Below are positions 1 through 8,222 of a stretch of DNA of 12,955 nt, one piece after another. The stretch's first letter is position 1, and the number at the start of each line of letters is the position of its first letter. The DNA lies in NCBI GenBank assembly GCA_025362155.1, contig JANYHX010000225.1, positions 1-12,955 of the forward strand, in the 5' to 3' direction. Origin of the DNA: Gallionella sp. (GTDB lineage: Bacteria > Pseudomonadota > Gammaproteobacteria > Burkholderiales > Gallionellaceae). The notes under the pieces are model-generated. The model was not told the DNA's origin and ran no database searches. It worked only from the letters and a program-made list of their open reading frames with translations. Both the position numbers and the translations under genes were made by a program.

Positions 1-145
1 CAAGCAAGGTGTGACTTGAGCAGCCTATCTTGGGTGCAATCGACTCGATTGCCGCCCACAGCGAGGGGTATTCACTGCGATGCTCTTGCACCAGGCGGGT
101 TGCTCGCTCTTTTACTTCGGGGGAATAGTTGTTTGATTTGTTCAT
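1..145 (-). CDS. IS3-family transposase OrfA, N-terminal part (runs off the window)
   Basis: OrfA is the helix-turn-helix DNA-binding subunit of an IS3-type transposase. It is normally joined by programmed frameshifting to a downstream OrfB with the DDE catalytic core, which would lie to the left of this window. The visible 48 residues start [20 protein letters not shown] and continue through [21 protein letters not shown]. This is the typical start of IS1222/IS51-like OrfA proteins: a basic N-terminus, then helix 1 and the SIAxKIGC turn leading to a recognition helix that is cut off. The ATG at 145 is preceded on the minus strand by GGAG in TGGAGCCACC at suitable spacing. No stop or frameshift is seen in this part. 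Whether the transposase is intact cannot be determined. Confidence 0.85.
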   Translation of the reverse strand, partial: MNKSNNYSPEVKERATRLVQEHRSEYPSLWAAIESIAPKIGCSSHTLL

Positions 146-148
146 GGT

Positions 149-176
149 GGCTCCATTTTACTAAGTTAAAGGAGCC
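149..176 (-). promoter_or_regulatory. Hairpin that would sequester the transposase ribosome-binding site
   Basis: GGCTCC at 149-154 and GGAGCC at 171-176 form a perfect 6-bp stem around an AT-rich loop of about 16 bases. On the minus strand the inner arm contains the GGAG Shine-Dalgarno core that lies just before the OrfA ATG at 145. A transcript entering from the acyltransferase side would fold this stem and hide the ribosome-binding site. Insertion sequences commonly use such structures to avoid expression by read-through transcription. The function here is inferred from position only. Confidence 0.4.
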
Positions 177-199
177 TCCACGATTCCCGGGGCGATTCA
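171..199 (-). repeat. Terminal inverted repeat of the IS3-family element (one copy visible)
   Basis: On the minus strand this segment begins TGAATCGCCCCGGGAATC and continues into GGAGGCTCC. It is the outermost part of the element, next to the broken acyltransferase frame. The partner repeat lies outside the window, so the exact repeat length is a guess. The first three bases, TGA, act as the stop codon of the interrupted acyltransferase frame. Confidence 0.6.
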
Positions 200-616
200 G
201 TAGCCGCTTTCATTCCAAAACAAGAAATTCGAAATAAAACCGGCGCCCCCTGCAATATGTCGGCCCAGCTGCTTGTACTCGTCGGCAAGTAGTGCAAACC
301 AGCCAAGTGAAAAGCTGGCAATCAACACCAATAGTAATGCGGGAAATATACGTTTGATACGGCGAATGTAGAACTCAACAAAACTGAAACTATTGCGCTC
401 CAGGCTGCCATAAATAATTGTGGAGATTAGAAAGCCGGAAATGACGAAAAAAATATCGACGCCAATGAAACCACCGTGGACCCATTCTTGAAATGCGTGA
501 AAACCTACTACGGAGAGAACTGCTAGTGCACGTAAACCATCAATATCAGCACGATATTTCGGATGGGTTAAATGTTTGGAATTGTGAGGGGAAGGGGACC
601 TAACGTTGGCTGTCAT
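200..616 (-). pseudogene. Acyltransferase family 3 (OafA/YrhL-like), truncated by the IS
   Basis: Members of this membrane family transfer acetyl or other acyl groups to surface sugars such as O-antigen, capsule or peptidoglycan. The remaining 139 residues contain the N-terminal hallmarks in order: [21 protein letters not shown] with the conserved FHA histidine, [18 protein letters not shown], and the basic turn [14 protein letters not shown] that opens a membrane helix. The frame ends at FWNESGY and then meets TGA at 197-199, which belongs to the IS terminus. Relatives continue for several hundred more residues, so this is a gene broken by insertion, with the rest presumably beyond the IS. 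ATG at 616 is preferred. A TTG at 646 in the same frame would add ten residues but has no visible ribosome-binding site. GGA six bases upstream of 616 is a weak one. Confidence 0.85.
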
Positions 617-694
617 TCGTAATCCGGCTGCGGGTATTGTGCGCAAGTGTTTTGAAAACTTGAAACATGTGAATTTTAGAAGGAATTTGTCTTC

Positions 695-823
695 TATTGA
701 GCATTACATCATTCATTATACCGGTCACCCTGAGGTATCGAAGGGCGAAACCTTGTGCCAGCCTCAGGCTTCGATACCTCAGCCCGAACGGAATGGTTGT
801 CGCGAATTATGTAATGCTCAATA
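695..823. mobile_element. MITE-like element with 15-bp perfect terminal inverted repeats
   Basis: TATTGAGCATTACAT at 695-709 is matched exactly in reverse complement by ATGTAATGCTCAATA at 809-823. After one mismatch the match continues for four more pairs (711-714 with 804-807). The two ends can be read as flanked by TA dinucleotides (695-696 and 822-823), giving a 125-bp element at 697-821 with a TA target duplication. The element contains no ORF of note, only a nested palindrome at 721-791. This architecture fits a miniature inverted-repeat element mobilised in trans, possibly by a Tc1/IS630-type transposase, though no such gene is in the window. A simple nested hairpin is the alternative. 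Confidence 0.55.
721..791. repeat. Dispersed-type intergenic palindrome (TGAGGTATCGAAG family)
   Basis: TGAGGTATCGAAG at 731-743 is perfectly inverted as CTTCGATACCTCA at 769-781. Imperfect outer arms end in CCG (721-723) and CGG (789-791). The consensus-like words TCGAAGGGC (738-746) and CGAACGG (785-791) resemble palindromic repeats found in many copies between genes in various beta- and gammaproteobacteria. The same words occur in the element inside recG. Copy number in this genome cannot be seen from one window. Confidence 0.6.
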
Positions 824-971
824 ATACATATTAATTATAGCCCTATAACCGAACGTGCCGGGTGCCTTGCACCTCCCAAGCAGAGTGCCACGCTACCTCA
901 ACGTTTGCTTACAACGCGCGGGGTAGACCACAAAATGGTATTTGACCGATCAATTGAATGAGTGAAGGAGG
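824..971. other. Gene-free leader region upstream of the TIGR03790-type gene
   Basis: No convincing coding sequence lies between the MITE-like element and the gene starting at 978. Visible structures are a small AT palindrome TATAG-CC-CTATA (836-847) and a perfect 5-bp hairpin GGTGC-CTT-GCACC (861-873) that lacks a following T-run, so it is not called a terminator. No promoter could be assigned with confidence. The reverse strand also shows no recognisable RNA family. Confidence 0.4.
965..971 (+). promoter_or_regulatory. Strong Shine-Dalgarno that decides the start at 978
   Basis: AAGGAGG at 965-971 is a near-perfect anti-16S match. It abuts the ATG at 972, which is too close for initiation there. 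It lies six bases before the ATG at 978, so the protein most likely begins MHLMVLLCILV. Confidence 0.65.
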
Positions 972-977
972 ATGTTG

Positions 978-2009
978 ATGCACTTGATGGTATTGCTGTG
1001 CATATTGGTCGCGACGGATGCAGGCGCAGCCATTGTCAATAAGATGTCGGCTGTGGGCGATCTAAAGGCGGATCAAGTCGCCATCGTTGTTAATGACGCA
1101 GATGCCAACAGTGTAGCGGTGGCGAGCTACTATCGGCAGGCAAGGGACATCCCGAAAAAAAATGTCGTTCATGTGCGCATTCCCAACAGTCCGCGCACGC
1201 TCAGCGTGTCGGAATTCAATGCGCTCAAACAACAAATCGAAGCCCATCTCGGGCCGGAGATTCAGGCTATCGTGCTGGTATGGACTGCTCCTTACGCAGT
1301 CGAATGCAATTCCATCACCGCAGCACTGACCTTGGGGTTCGATGCGGCGCAGTGCAAGAATACCTGTGCGCCGGGCAAGCCCAGTCCGTATTTCGACTCG
1401 AATTCGCGTCGCCCTTATACGGATTTTGGTATTCGCATTTCCATGTTGCTGCCCACTGATTCGATAGCAGCAGCAAAATCTCTTATCAATCGCGGCGTGC
1501 TCAGCAATTTTCGTCTACAACCGGCCAGCGCCTACTTTCTGATTACTGAAGATCAGCAACGCAGTTCGCGCGCACAATTTTTCCCGCCCTCCGGAAATAT
1601 TTCCCCGCTTCAATTTGAAATCAAAACGCTGCGCATGAATGAAATTTCCGGGCAGCAAGACATCATGATTTACGAAACTGGATTAGCCAGCGTGCCCAAG
1701 CTTGATACACTGGGATTCCTTCCCGGCGCGCTGGCGGATCACCTTACCTCGAGCGGCGGCGATCTGCTCGGCTCGCAGCAGATGAGCAGCCTGCGCTAGC
1801 TGGATGCCGGTGCGACCGCCAGTTATGGCACAGTTTCAGAGCCGTGTAATTACTGGCAGAAATTTCCGAATCCGCAAGTTTTACTGCGGCATTATTTGGC
1901 TGGGGAAACGGCTATCGAAGCCTATTGGAAGAGCCTGTCCTGGCCGATGCAGGGCGTAGTGATAGGCGAGCCACTGGCCGCACCCTATCTGCGTAACAGA
2001 AACAAATAA
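978..2009 (+). pseudogene. TIGR03790-type secreted protein with an in-frame amber stop at 1797
   Basis: The function of this family is unknown. The frame starts with a short signal-peptide-like stretch (MHLMVLLCILVATDAGAA) followed by VAIVVNDADANSVAVASYYRQARDIP and VHVRIP, typical of TIGR03790 proteins that resemble export-targeted enzymes. It runs 274 codons to TAG at 1797-1799. The same frame then continues without interruption to TAA at 2007-2009. The extra 69 codons read LDAGATASYGTVSEP, then NYWQKFPNPQVLLRHYLAGET and WPMQGVVIGEPLAAPY, which looks like the normal conserved C-terminus. In the family, as remembered, the junction is LRWLEAGAT, so TGG (Trp) probably became TAG by one base change. 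It is scored as a pseudogene, but a sequencing error, suppression or a shortened protein remain possible. It converges on recG with a 23-base gap. Confidence 0.75.
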
Positions 2010-2032
2010 CCATAGCCATCCGTATCGGAATT

Positions 2033-4225
2033 TCAGACATGCAAGTAATCCTGCTTGTTGGCCATCCAGCGCTGCAAATGCGCCCGCGCTGCGTTAGGGT
2101 AATCGCGCAGCAATTCATCAGCCGCTTGCCGCGCCTGATTTAACAGGTCTTCATCTGCGCTGATGTCGGCAAAGCGCAGCATCGCCACGCCACTTTGCCG
2201 CGCACCCAATAATTCACCCGGGCCGCGCAATTGCAAATCATGCTGTGCGATCGCGAAGCCGTCGGTGCTCTCAAAGATGATCTTGAGCCGCGCCCGTGCC
2301 AGCTCGGAGAGCGGTTGCTGGTAGAGCAAAATGCACAAACTTTGCGCCGCACCGCGACCTACTCGTCCGCGCAGTTGATGCAACTGTGCCAAGCCCATAC
2401 GCTCGGCGTGGTCGATCACCATCAGGCTGGCATTCGGCACATCCACGCCGACTTCGATGACCGTAGTGGCAACTAGCAATTGCAATTCGTTCGCCTTGAA
2501 CGCCACCATCACGCGCGCTTTTTCAGCATTGTCCAGTTTGCCATGCACCAGGCCGATGTTTAGTTCGGGAAAGGCGGCGCGCAGCGATTCGTCAGTCTCA
2601 ATCGCGGTTTGCAGTTGCAAGGTTTCCGATTCGTCAATCAGCGGGCACACCCAATAGGCTTGCTGTCCTTCCATACAAGCCGCCCGCACTCTTTCTATCA
2701 CCTCATCGCGTCGTTCATCGCTGACCAGCTTGGTAATCACCGGCGTACGTCCGGGCGGCAGCTCGTCGATCACCGACACGTCAAGATCGGCGTAGTAGCT
2801 CATCGCCAAGGTGCGCGGAATGGGCGTTGCGCTCATCATCAGCTGATGCGGCTCATTCGAATTTGATGCAGGCTCATCAGGCCGTTCGTGGCCTCGCAGA
2901 GGTTCTTGCACCCCGTGGGTGTGAGCCTGTCGAGCCACATTTTCTGTAAATCCTTGCCCTTCGACAACGCCTTCAGTTCTGAGCTCAGCCGAAGGATCAG
3001 GGCGAACGGATTTTGCAAACTTTCCCTTGTTTCGCAGTGCCAAACGTTGCTGCACACCAAACTTGTGCTGTTCGTCGACAATCGCCAGGCCGAGTTTGTG
3101 GAAGCTGATCTGCTGCTGGAACAATGCGTGCGTGCCGATCGCGAGTAGCGTTTCGCCGGAGGCGATGTGTTCGGCGGCGAGTTGCTTTTCTTTTTTCTTC
3201 TGGCTGCCGGACAGCCACACCGGAGTGATGCCCAATGGTGCCAGCCAGTCGCGCAGCTTGAGATAATGCTGCTCGGCGAGTATTTCGGTGGGCGCCATTA
3301 ACGCGACTTGATAGCCGTTTTCAATGGCCTGTAAAGCAGCTAAGGCCGCCACAATAGTCTTCCCACTGCCGACATCCCCGAGCAGTAGTCGTTGCATCGG
3401 ATGGGGCTGCGCAAGGTCATGGCTGATTTCGGCAAAGGTGCGCTGTTGAGCTTTGGTTAACACAAACGGCAGGTCTTTGATCAATCGCTCGGTGAGATTC
3501 TGATGTGCAGCCAACTTGGGTGCAATGCGTTTGCTGCGTTCGCGGTGATGCACCCGCATCGACAGCTGTTGTGCCAGCAGTTCGTCGAATTTGATGCGCC
3601 GCCAGGCAGAGTGACTACGCTGTTCCAGCGTGCTGGCGGCAATATCCGGGGTGGGGTTATGCAATATCTGGATGCTTGCCGCGAAGTCGGCCAGTTTCAG
3701 TTTTTTCAGTAACGCATCAGGCAAAGTGTCGCTTAGCGGCAGTGTTTCCAGCGCGTTGAAGATCAGTTTGCGCAATGTCGGTTGCGACAGCCCGGCGGTG
3801 GTCGGATAAACCGGCGTGAGGCTTTGCTGCAATGGCGTGTCGCTATCTACCGCGCGACATTTCGGATGCACCATTTCCAGCCCGTAATGTCCCATGCGCA
3901 CCTCGCCGATCGCACGGATCTGTTTGCCGACCGCGAGTTGCTTTTGTTGACTCGGATAAAAATTTAAAAAGCGCAAATACAACTCGTGGCTGTTCTCCTC
4001 CAGGCGGCAAACCAAGGTGCGGCGTGGACGAAAGGCGACCTCGCTGAGGGTAATAACACCTTGCACCTGAACCGTTTCCCCGGGCTGCACCGAGGCTATC
4101 GGCGCGAGATGAGTCTCGTCCTCATAGCGCAACGGCAGATGCAATAGCAGATCGGCGCGCTGATGGATGCCGAGCTTAGCGAGTTTGCTTAAAGCGACAG
4201 GGGAAATTTTGGTCGGTTGTCCCAC
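2033..4225 (-). CDS. recG: ATP-dependent DNA helicase RecG, with an internal in-frame insert
   Basis: RecG remodels stalled replication forks and Holliday junctions in the cytoplasm. The N-terminal wedge/OB region spans roughly residues 1-180, including DLLLHLPLRYEDET and the QVQGVI strand. The helicase motifs follow: Walker A GDVGSGKT (283-290), DEQH (384-387), SATPIPRTL (from 465), VATTVIEVGVDVPNA and the motif VI QLRGRVGRG. The start is GTG at 4225; an in-frame TAG two codons upstream excludes an earlier one. The protein is 730 residues, against about 690 for E. coli RecG. The excess lies between LALRNKGK (395-402) and PHQLMMSATP (from 459), where E. coli has about six residues. That stretch, VRPDPSAELRTEGVVEGQGF onward, is low-complexity, polar and encoded by a palindromic element. 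Function is probably retained because all motifs are intact. It is codirectional with ridA and pgm. Confidence 0.96.
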   Translation of the reverse strand: MGQPTKISPVALSKLAKLGIHQRADLLLHLPLRYEDETHLAPIASVQPGETVQVQGVITLSEVAFRPRRTLVCRLEENSHELYLRFLNFYPSQQKQLAVGKQIRAIGEVRMGHYGLEMVHPKCRAVDSDTPLQQSLTPVYPTTAGLSQPTLRKLIFNALETLPLSDTLPDALLKKLKLADFAASIQILHNPTPDIAASTLEQRSHSAWRRIKFDELLAQQLSMRVHHRERSKRIAPKLAAHQNLTERLIKDLPFVLTKAQQRTFAEISHDLAQPHPMQRLLLGDVGSGKTIVAALAALQAIENGYQVALMAPTEILAEQHYLKLRDWLAPLGITPVWLSGSQKKKEKQLAAEHIASGETLLAIGTHALFQQQISFHKLGLAIVDEQHKFGVQQRLALRNKGKFAKSVRPDPSAELRTEGVVEGQGFTENVARQAHTHGVQEPLRGHERPDEPASNSNEPHQLMMSATPIPRTLAMSYYADLDVSVIDELPPGRTPVITKLVSDERRDEVIERVRAACMEGQQAYWVCPLIDESETLQLQTAIETDESLRAAFPELNIGLVHGKLDNAEKARVMVAFKANELQLLVATTVIEVGVDVPNASLMVIDHAERMGLAQLHQLRGRVGRGAAQSLCILLYQQPLSELARARLKIIFESTDGFAIAQHDLQLRGPGELLGARQSGVAMLRFADISADEDLLNQARQAADELLRDYPNAARAHLQRWMANKQDYLHV
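2882..3009. repeat. Palindromic element inserted in frame within recG
   Basis: The 128-bp segment is bounded by CCGTTCG (2882-2888) and its exact inverse CGAACGG (3003-3009). Inside are several stems: GTGGC/GCCAC (2888-2892 with 2934-2938) enclosing two mini-hairpins, CCTC-GCA-GAGG (2892-2902) and CACCC-CGT-GGGTG (2909-2921). GCCCT/AGGGC (2956-2960 with 2999-3003) encloses CCTTC/GAAGG (2958-2962 with 2991-2995) and the 10-bp palindrome CTGAGCTCAG (2979-2988). It encodes about RecG residues 406-448 with no stop codon. Just downstream in the gene a near-direct repeat, TGATGC(A)GGCTCAT, occurs at about 2843 and 2864, so residues 449-458 may also be recent. Dispersed intergenic palindromes of this CCGTTCG type are known in proteobacteria; one translated inside recG is the unusual part. 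Confidence 0.72.
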
Positions 4226-4350
4226 AGCCTATTCCGATTCCAGTTCGAGGGTGAAACAAGGCGGCGACAAGCACACAACGAAAACGGTGCTCACGCACAG
4301 CTTAATATTGAGCAAGGAAGCCAAGATGTCACGGATGAAATGGAGGCGTA

Positions 4351-4737
4351 TCAGTCTTGCACAACCAACACACCATCCATCTCCACCAACGCCCCACGCG
4401 GCAATGCGGCCACGCCCACAGCAGCACGTGCTGGATAAGGCTGGCGGAAATAGCTGGCCATGATTTCATTCACCTTGGCGAAATGGCTCAAATCGGTGAG
4501 ATACACGTTCAGCTTCACCAGATCATTGAAGCTGCTATCGGCAGCGCTGGATACAGCGCGCAAATTCTGGAACACACGGTGAATCTGCGCCTCGATCCCT
4601 TCGGCCATTTGCATGGTGCCCGGGTCGAGCCCGATTTGGCCGGACAGATAAACCGTATCGCCAACGCGGACCGCTTGGGAATAGGTGCCGATTGCGGCAG
4701 GTGCGTCAGGGGTTTGGATGATTTTTCTGTTTGCCAT
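4351..4737 (-). CDS. ridA: RidA family reactive enamine/imine deaminase
   Basis: RidA hydrolyses reactive 2-aminoacrylate and related enamines/imines released by PLP enzymes such as threonine/serine dehydratase, protecting other PLP enzymes. The 128-residue length is standard for this trimeric cytosolic family. Conserved features are AIGTYSQAV near the start (Tyr19), [21 protein letters not shown], and the signature [21 protein letters not shown]. Arg104 aligns with the substrate-carboxylate arginine (Arg105 in E. coli) and Glu119 with the catalytic-site glutamate. The ATG at 4737 is preceded by AGAGGA at good spacing. It lies between pgm (71-base gap upstream) and recG (125-base gap downstream) on the same strand, so co-transcription is possible but not shown. 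The gene looks intact and ordinary. Confidence 0.95.
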   Translation of the reverse strand: MANRKIIQTPDAPAAIGTYSQAVRVGDTVYLSGQIGLDPGTMQMAEGIEAQIHRVFQNLRAVSSAADSSFNDLVKLNVYLTDLSHFAKVNEIMASYFRQPYPARAAVGVAALPRGALVEMDGVLVVQD

Positions 4738-4808
4738 GTTGTCCTCTGCATTAAATATATCGCGCTGTATGTCGCGCGGACAGTAAACGAAACCGCGATT
4801 ATAGCTGC

Positions 4809-6632
<1,824 letters not shown>

Positions 6633-6762
6633 TCATATTACCATTGGAGCGCTGCATGAACTTGTCATGCCAACTCCCCAAAGCCTGCGATTCCTGCAAT
6701 AATCACGGCCATCAAGAAATAATATGGCTAATGAATAATATGAAAAGAGACCCAGCAAGATG

Positions 6763-7422
6763 ATGAGTCAGGATGATTTAAAGCGTGCGGTCGCCAAGGC
6801 GGCGATTGAGTATGTGCCGTTCGATTGCATCGTGGGCGTGGGCACCGGCTCCACCGCCAATTTTTTCATCGATGAACTGGCCAAGATCAAACATAAAATA
6901 CGCGGTGCGGTGGCCAGCTCAGAGGCTTCGGCAAAGCGCCTGCTGGGACATGGTATTGAGGTATTGCCGCTCAATGATGCGGGCAACCTGCAAGTGTATG
7001 TGGACGGTGCGGATGAAATTACACGCCATCTGCATATGATCAAGGGCGGCGGCGGCGCGCTGACCCGAGAAAAAATCGTGGCGGCCGCCAGCAAGAAATT
7101 CATCTGTGTGTGCGATGGCAGCAAACTGGTGGATGTGCTGGGCAAATTTCCGCTGCCTGTTGAGGTGATTCCGATGGCGCGCAGTTCGGTGGCACGCCAA
7201 CTGGTTGCATTGGGTGGGCAGCCCAAGGTGCGCGAAGGGTTTACCACAGATAACGGCAACATTATTCTTGATGTGCATGGATTGAGTATCATGAATCCGG
7301 TGGAACTGGAATCCACGCTGGATCATATCGCCGGGGTGGTTACCAATGGATTGTTCGCACGCCGTGCTGCTGATGTGTTGTTACTCGGCACGCCAGAAGG
7401 CGTGGAGACCATGACTGCATAA
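6763..7422 (+). CDS. rpiA: Ribose-5-phosphate isomerase A
   Basis: RpiA interconverts ribose-5-phosphate and ribulose-5-phosphate in the pentose phosphate pathway. Two adjacent ATGs (6760 and 6763) can start the frame. The second gives [10 protein letters not shown], which aligns with the usual MTQDELKKAV beginning, and is chosen. Motifs, numbered from the first ATG, are VGVGTGSTA (25-33), the catalytic acid pair in DGADEI (Asp82, Asp85), and [11 protein letters not shown] with Lys95 and the catalytic base Glu104. The length of 219-220 residues is normal. An AGAGA-like ribosome-binding site lies about ten bases upstream. It is divergent from pgm across a gap of about 150 bases and is followed by phoU after 92 bases that contain a separate candidate promoter, so it is probably its own transcription unit. 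Confidence 0.96.
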   Translation: MSQDDLKRAVAKAAIEYVPFDCIVGVGTGSTANFFIDELAKIKHKIRGAVASSEASAKRLLGHGIEVLPLNDAGNLQVYVDGADEITRHLHMIKGGGGALTREKIVAAASKKFICVCDGSKLVDVLGKFPLPVEVIPMARSSVARQLVALGGQPKVREGFTTDNGNIILDVHGLSIMNPVELESTLDHIAGVVTNGLFARRAADVLLLGTPEGVETMTA

Positions 7423-7452
7423 TGTTCTCTTCCAAGGAATGATAAGGGGCAA

Positions 7453-7486
7453 CTGTCATCTTTCGTTCACATTTGTTGTCTATGCT
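7453..7486 (+). promoter_or_regulatory. Candidate Pho box and -10 element driving phoU-ppx
   Basis: CTGTCATCTTTCGTTCAC at 7453-7470 has a perfect first CTGTCAT half-site, a 4-base spacer and a second half-site CGTTCAC (5 of 7). It matches the E. coli Pho-box consensus at 14 of 18 positions by eye. TATGCT at 7481-7486 begins after a 10-base gap, the spacing expected when PhoB replaces the -35 contact. Transcription would start near 7493, giving a 5' leader of about 20 bases with AAGGA before phoU. Regulation by phosphate starvation is inferred. Confidence 0.62.
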
Positions 7487-7514
7487 GTGCAGCTTAGTTT
7501 AAAAGGAAATTATC

Positions 7515-8222
7515 ATGACCAGTAGCGACCATATTTCCCGCCAGTATGATGCTGATCTAGAGGCCATCCGCGCTCACGTATTGCAGATGGGAGGGCTGGT
7601 GGAAAGCCAGATCAAGAGCGCTGTCGAATCGCTCATCAGCGGCGATGTGGCGCTGATGACCCGCGTGATCAATGACGACCATCGCGTCAACGCGATGGAA
7701 GTAAAAATAGATGAAGCGTGCAGCCAGGTGATTGCGCGTCGCCAGCCCGCGGCAGGTGACTTGCGTTTGGTGATGGCAGTGATCAAGACCATTACCGATC
7801 TGGAACGCATCGGCGATGAAGCCGAGAAAATCGCGCGCATGGCCAAGCTGCTGTCGCAAAAGCAGGGGCTTGCCATTCCGCGTTATCATGAAATTAAACA
7901 TGCTTCTGAAATTGCGCTGGACATGTTGCGTAAATCGCTGGACGCATTTGCCCGTCTGGATGTGGTGATGGCTGCCCAAGTAGTGCGGCAGGACGACCAG
8001 GTGGATGAAGAATTCCGCGCCATCATGCGTTATCTCATTACCTTCATGATGGAAGACCCGCGTACCATTTCTACGTCGCTAGAGATTCTGTTCGTCGCGA
8101 AGGCGATCGAACGCATTGGCGACCATGCCAAAAATATGTCCGAGTATGTGATCTACATGGTCAAGGGACGTGACGTGCGCCATATCACCGTGGACGAAAT
8201 CGAGCGCGAAGTTCAGTTGTAG
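7515..8222 (+). CDS. phoU: Phosphate signalling complex protein PhoU
   Basis: PhoU links the Pst phosphate transporter to the PhoR sensor kinase and dampens Pho-regulon expression when phosphate is plentiful. The 235 residues show the expected two repeats of a three-helix bundle. The first carries DLERIGDEAEKIARM and the second AKAIERIGDHAKNMSEYVIYM, the metal-binding E/DxxxD-type helices of the family. The ATG at 7515 is preceded by AAAAGGA. No pst genes are in the window; instead ppx follows directly, with the TAG stop sharing a base with the ppx GTG (TAGTG). This implies coupled translation and joint control of phosphate sensing and polyphosphate hydrolysis. A candidate Pho box lies upstream. 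The gene is intact and of normal length. Confidence 0.95.
   Translation: MTSSDHISRQYDADLEAIRAHVLQMGGLVESQIKSAVESLISGDVALMTRVINDDHRVNAMEVKIDEACSQVIARRQPAAGDLRLVMAVIKTITDLERIGDEAEKIARMAKLLSQKQGLAIPRYHEIKHASEIALDMLRKSLDAFARLDVVMAAQVVRQDDQVDEEFRAIMRYLITFMMEDPRTISTSLEILFVAKAIERIGDHAKNMSEYVIYMVKGRDVRHITVDEIEREVQL

Larger units (their letters stand above)
1..199 (-). mobile_element. IS3-family insertion sequence, left end only
   Basis: This is one end of an insertion sequence whose remainder lies beyond the left edge. Read on the minus strand it starts at 199 with TGAATCGCCCCGGGAATCG, a GC-rich terminus beginning TGA as is usual for IS3-family ends. About 55 bases inward the first transposase ORF begins at 145. 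The outer boundary is set at 199 because the acyltransferase reading frame is intact up to base 200 and is lost exactly there. The second terminus and the target-site duplication are outside the window, so completeness cannot be judged. The family assignment rests on the OrfA protein and the TGA terminus; the subgroup is not assigned. Confidence 0.82.

Noticed and set aside
16..237. Plus-strand open frame of 73 codons across the IS end.
   Set aside because: It lies opposite the IS transposase start and the IS terminus and has no protein character of its own.
861..960. Hairpin GGTGC-CTT-GCACC and surrounding sequence considered as a riboswitch or small RNA on either strand.
   Set aside because: No conserved core of c-di-GMP, 6S, SRP or RNase P RNA could be matched by eye, and there is no T-run.
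6731..6763. Tiny ORF ([10 protein letters not shown]) ending in a TGA that overlaps the rpiA ATG, a possible leader peptide.
   Set aside because: It has no clear ribosome-binding site and no attenuator-like structure or codon bias; chance explains it.
6768..7316. Long antisense open frame (182 codons) opposite rpiA, and similar frames opposite pgm, ppx and hflX.
   Set aside because: They are composition-driven shadows of clearly conserved genes, have no ribosome-binding sites and show no recognisable protein motif.
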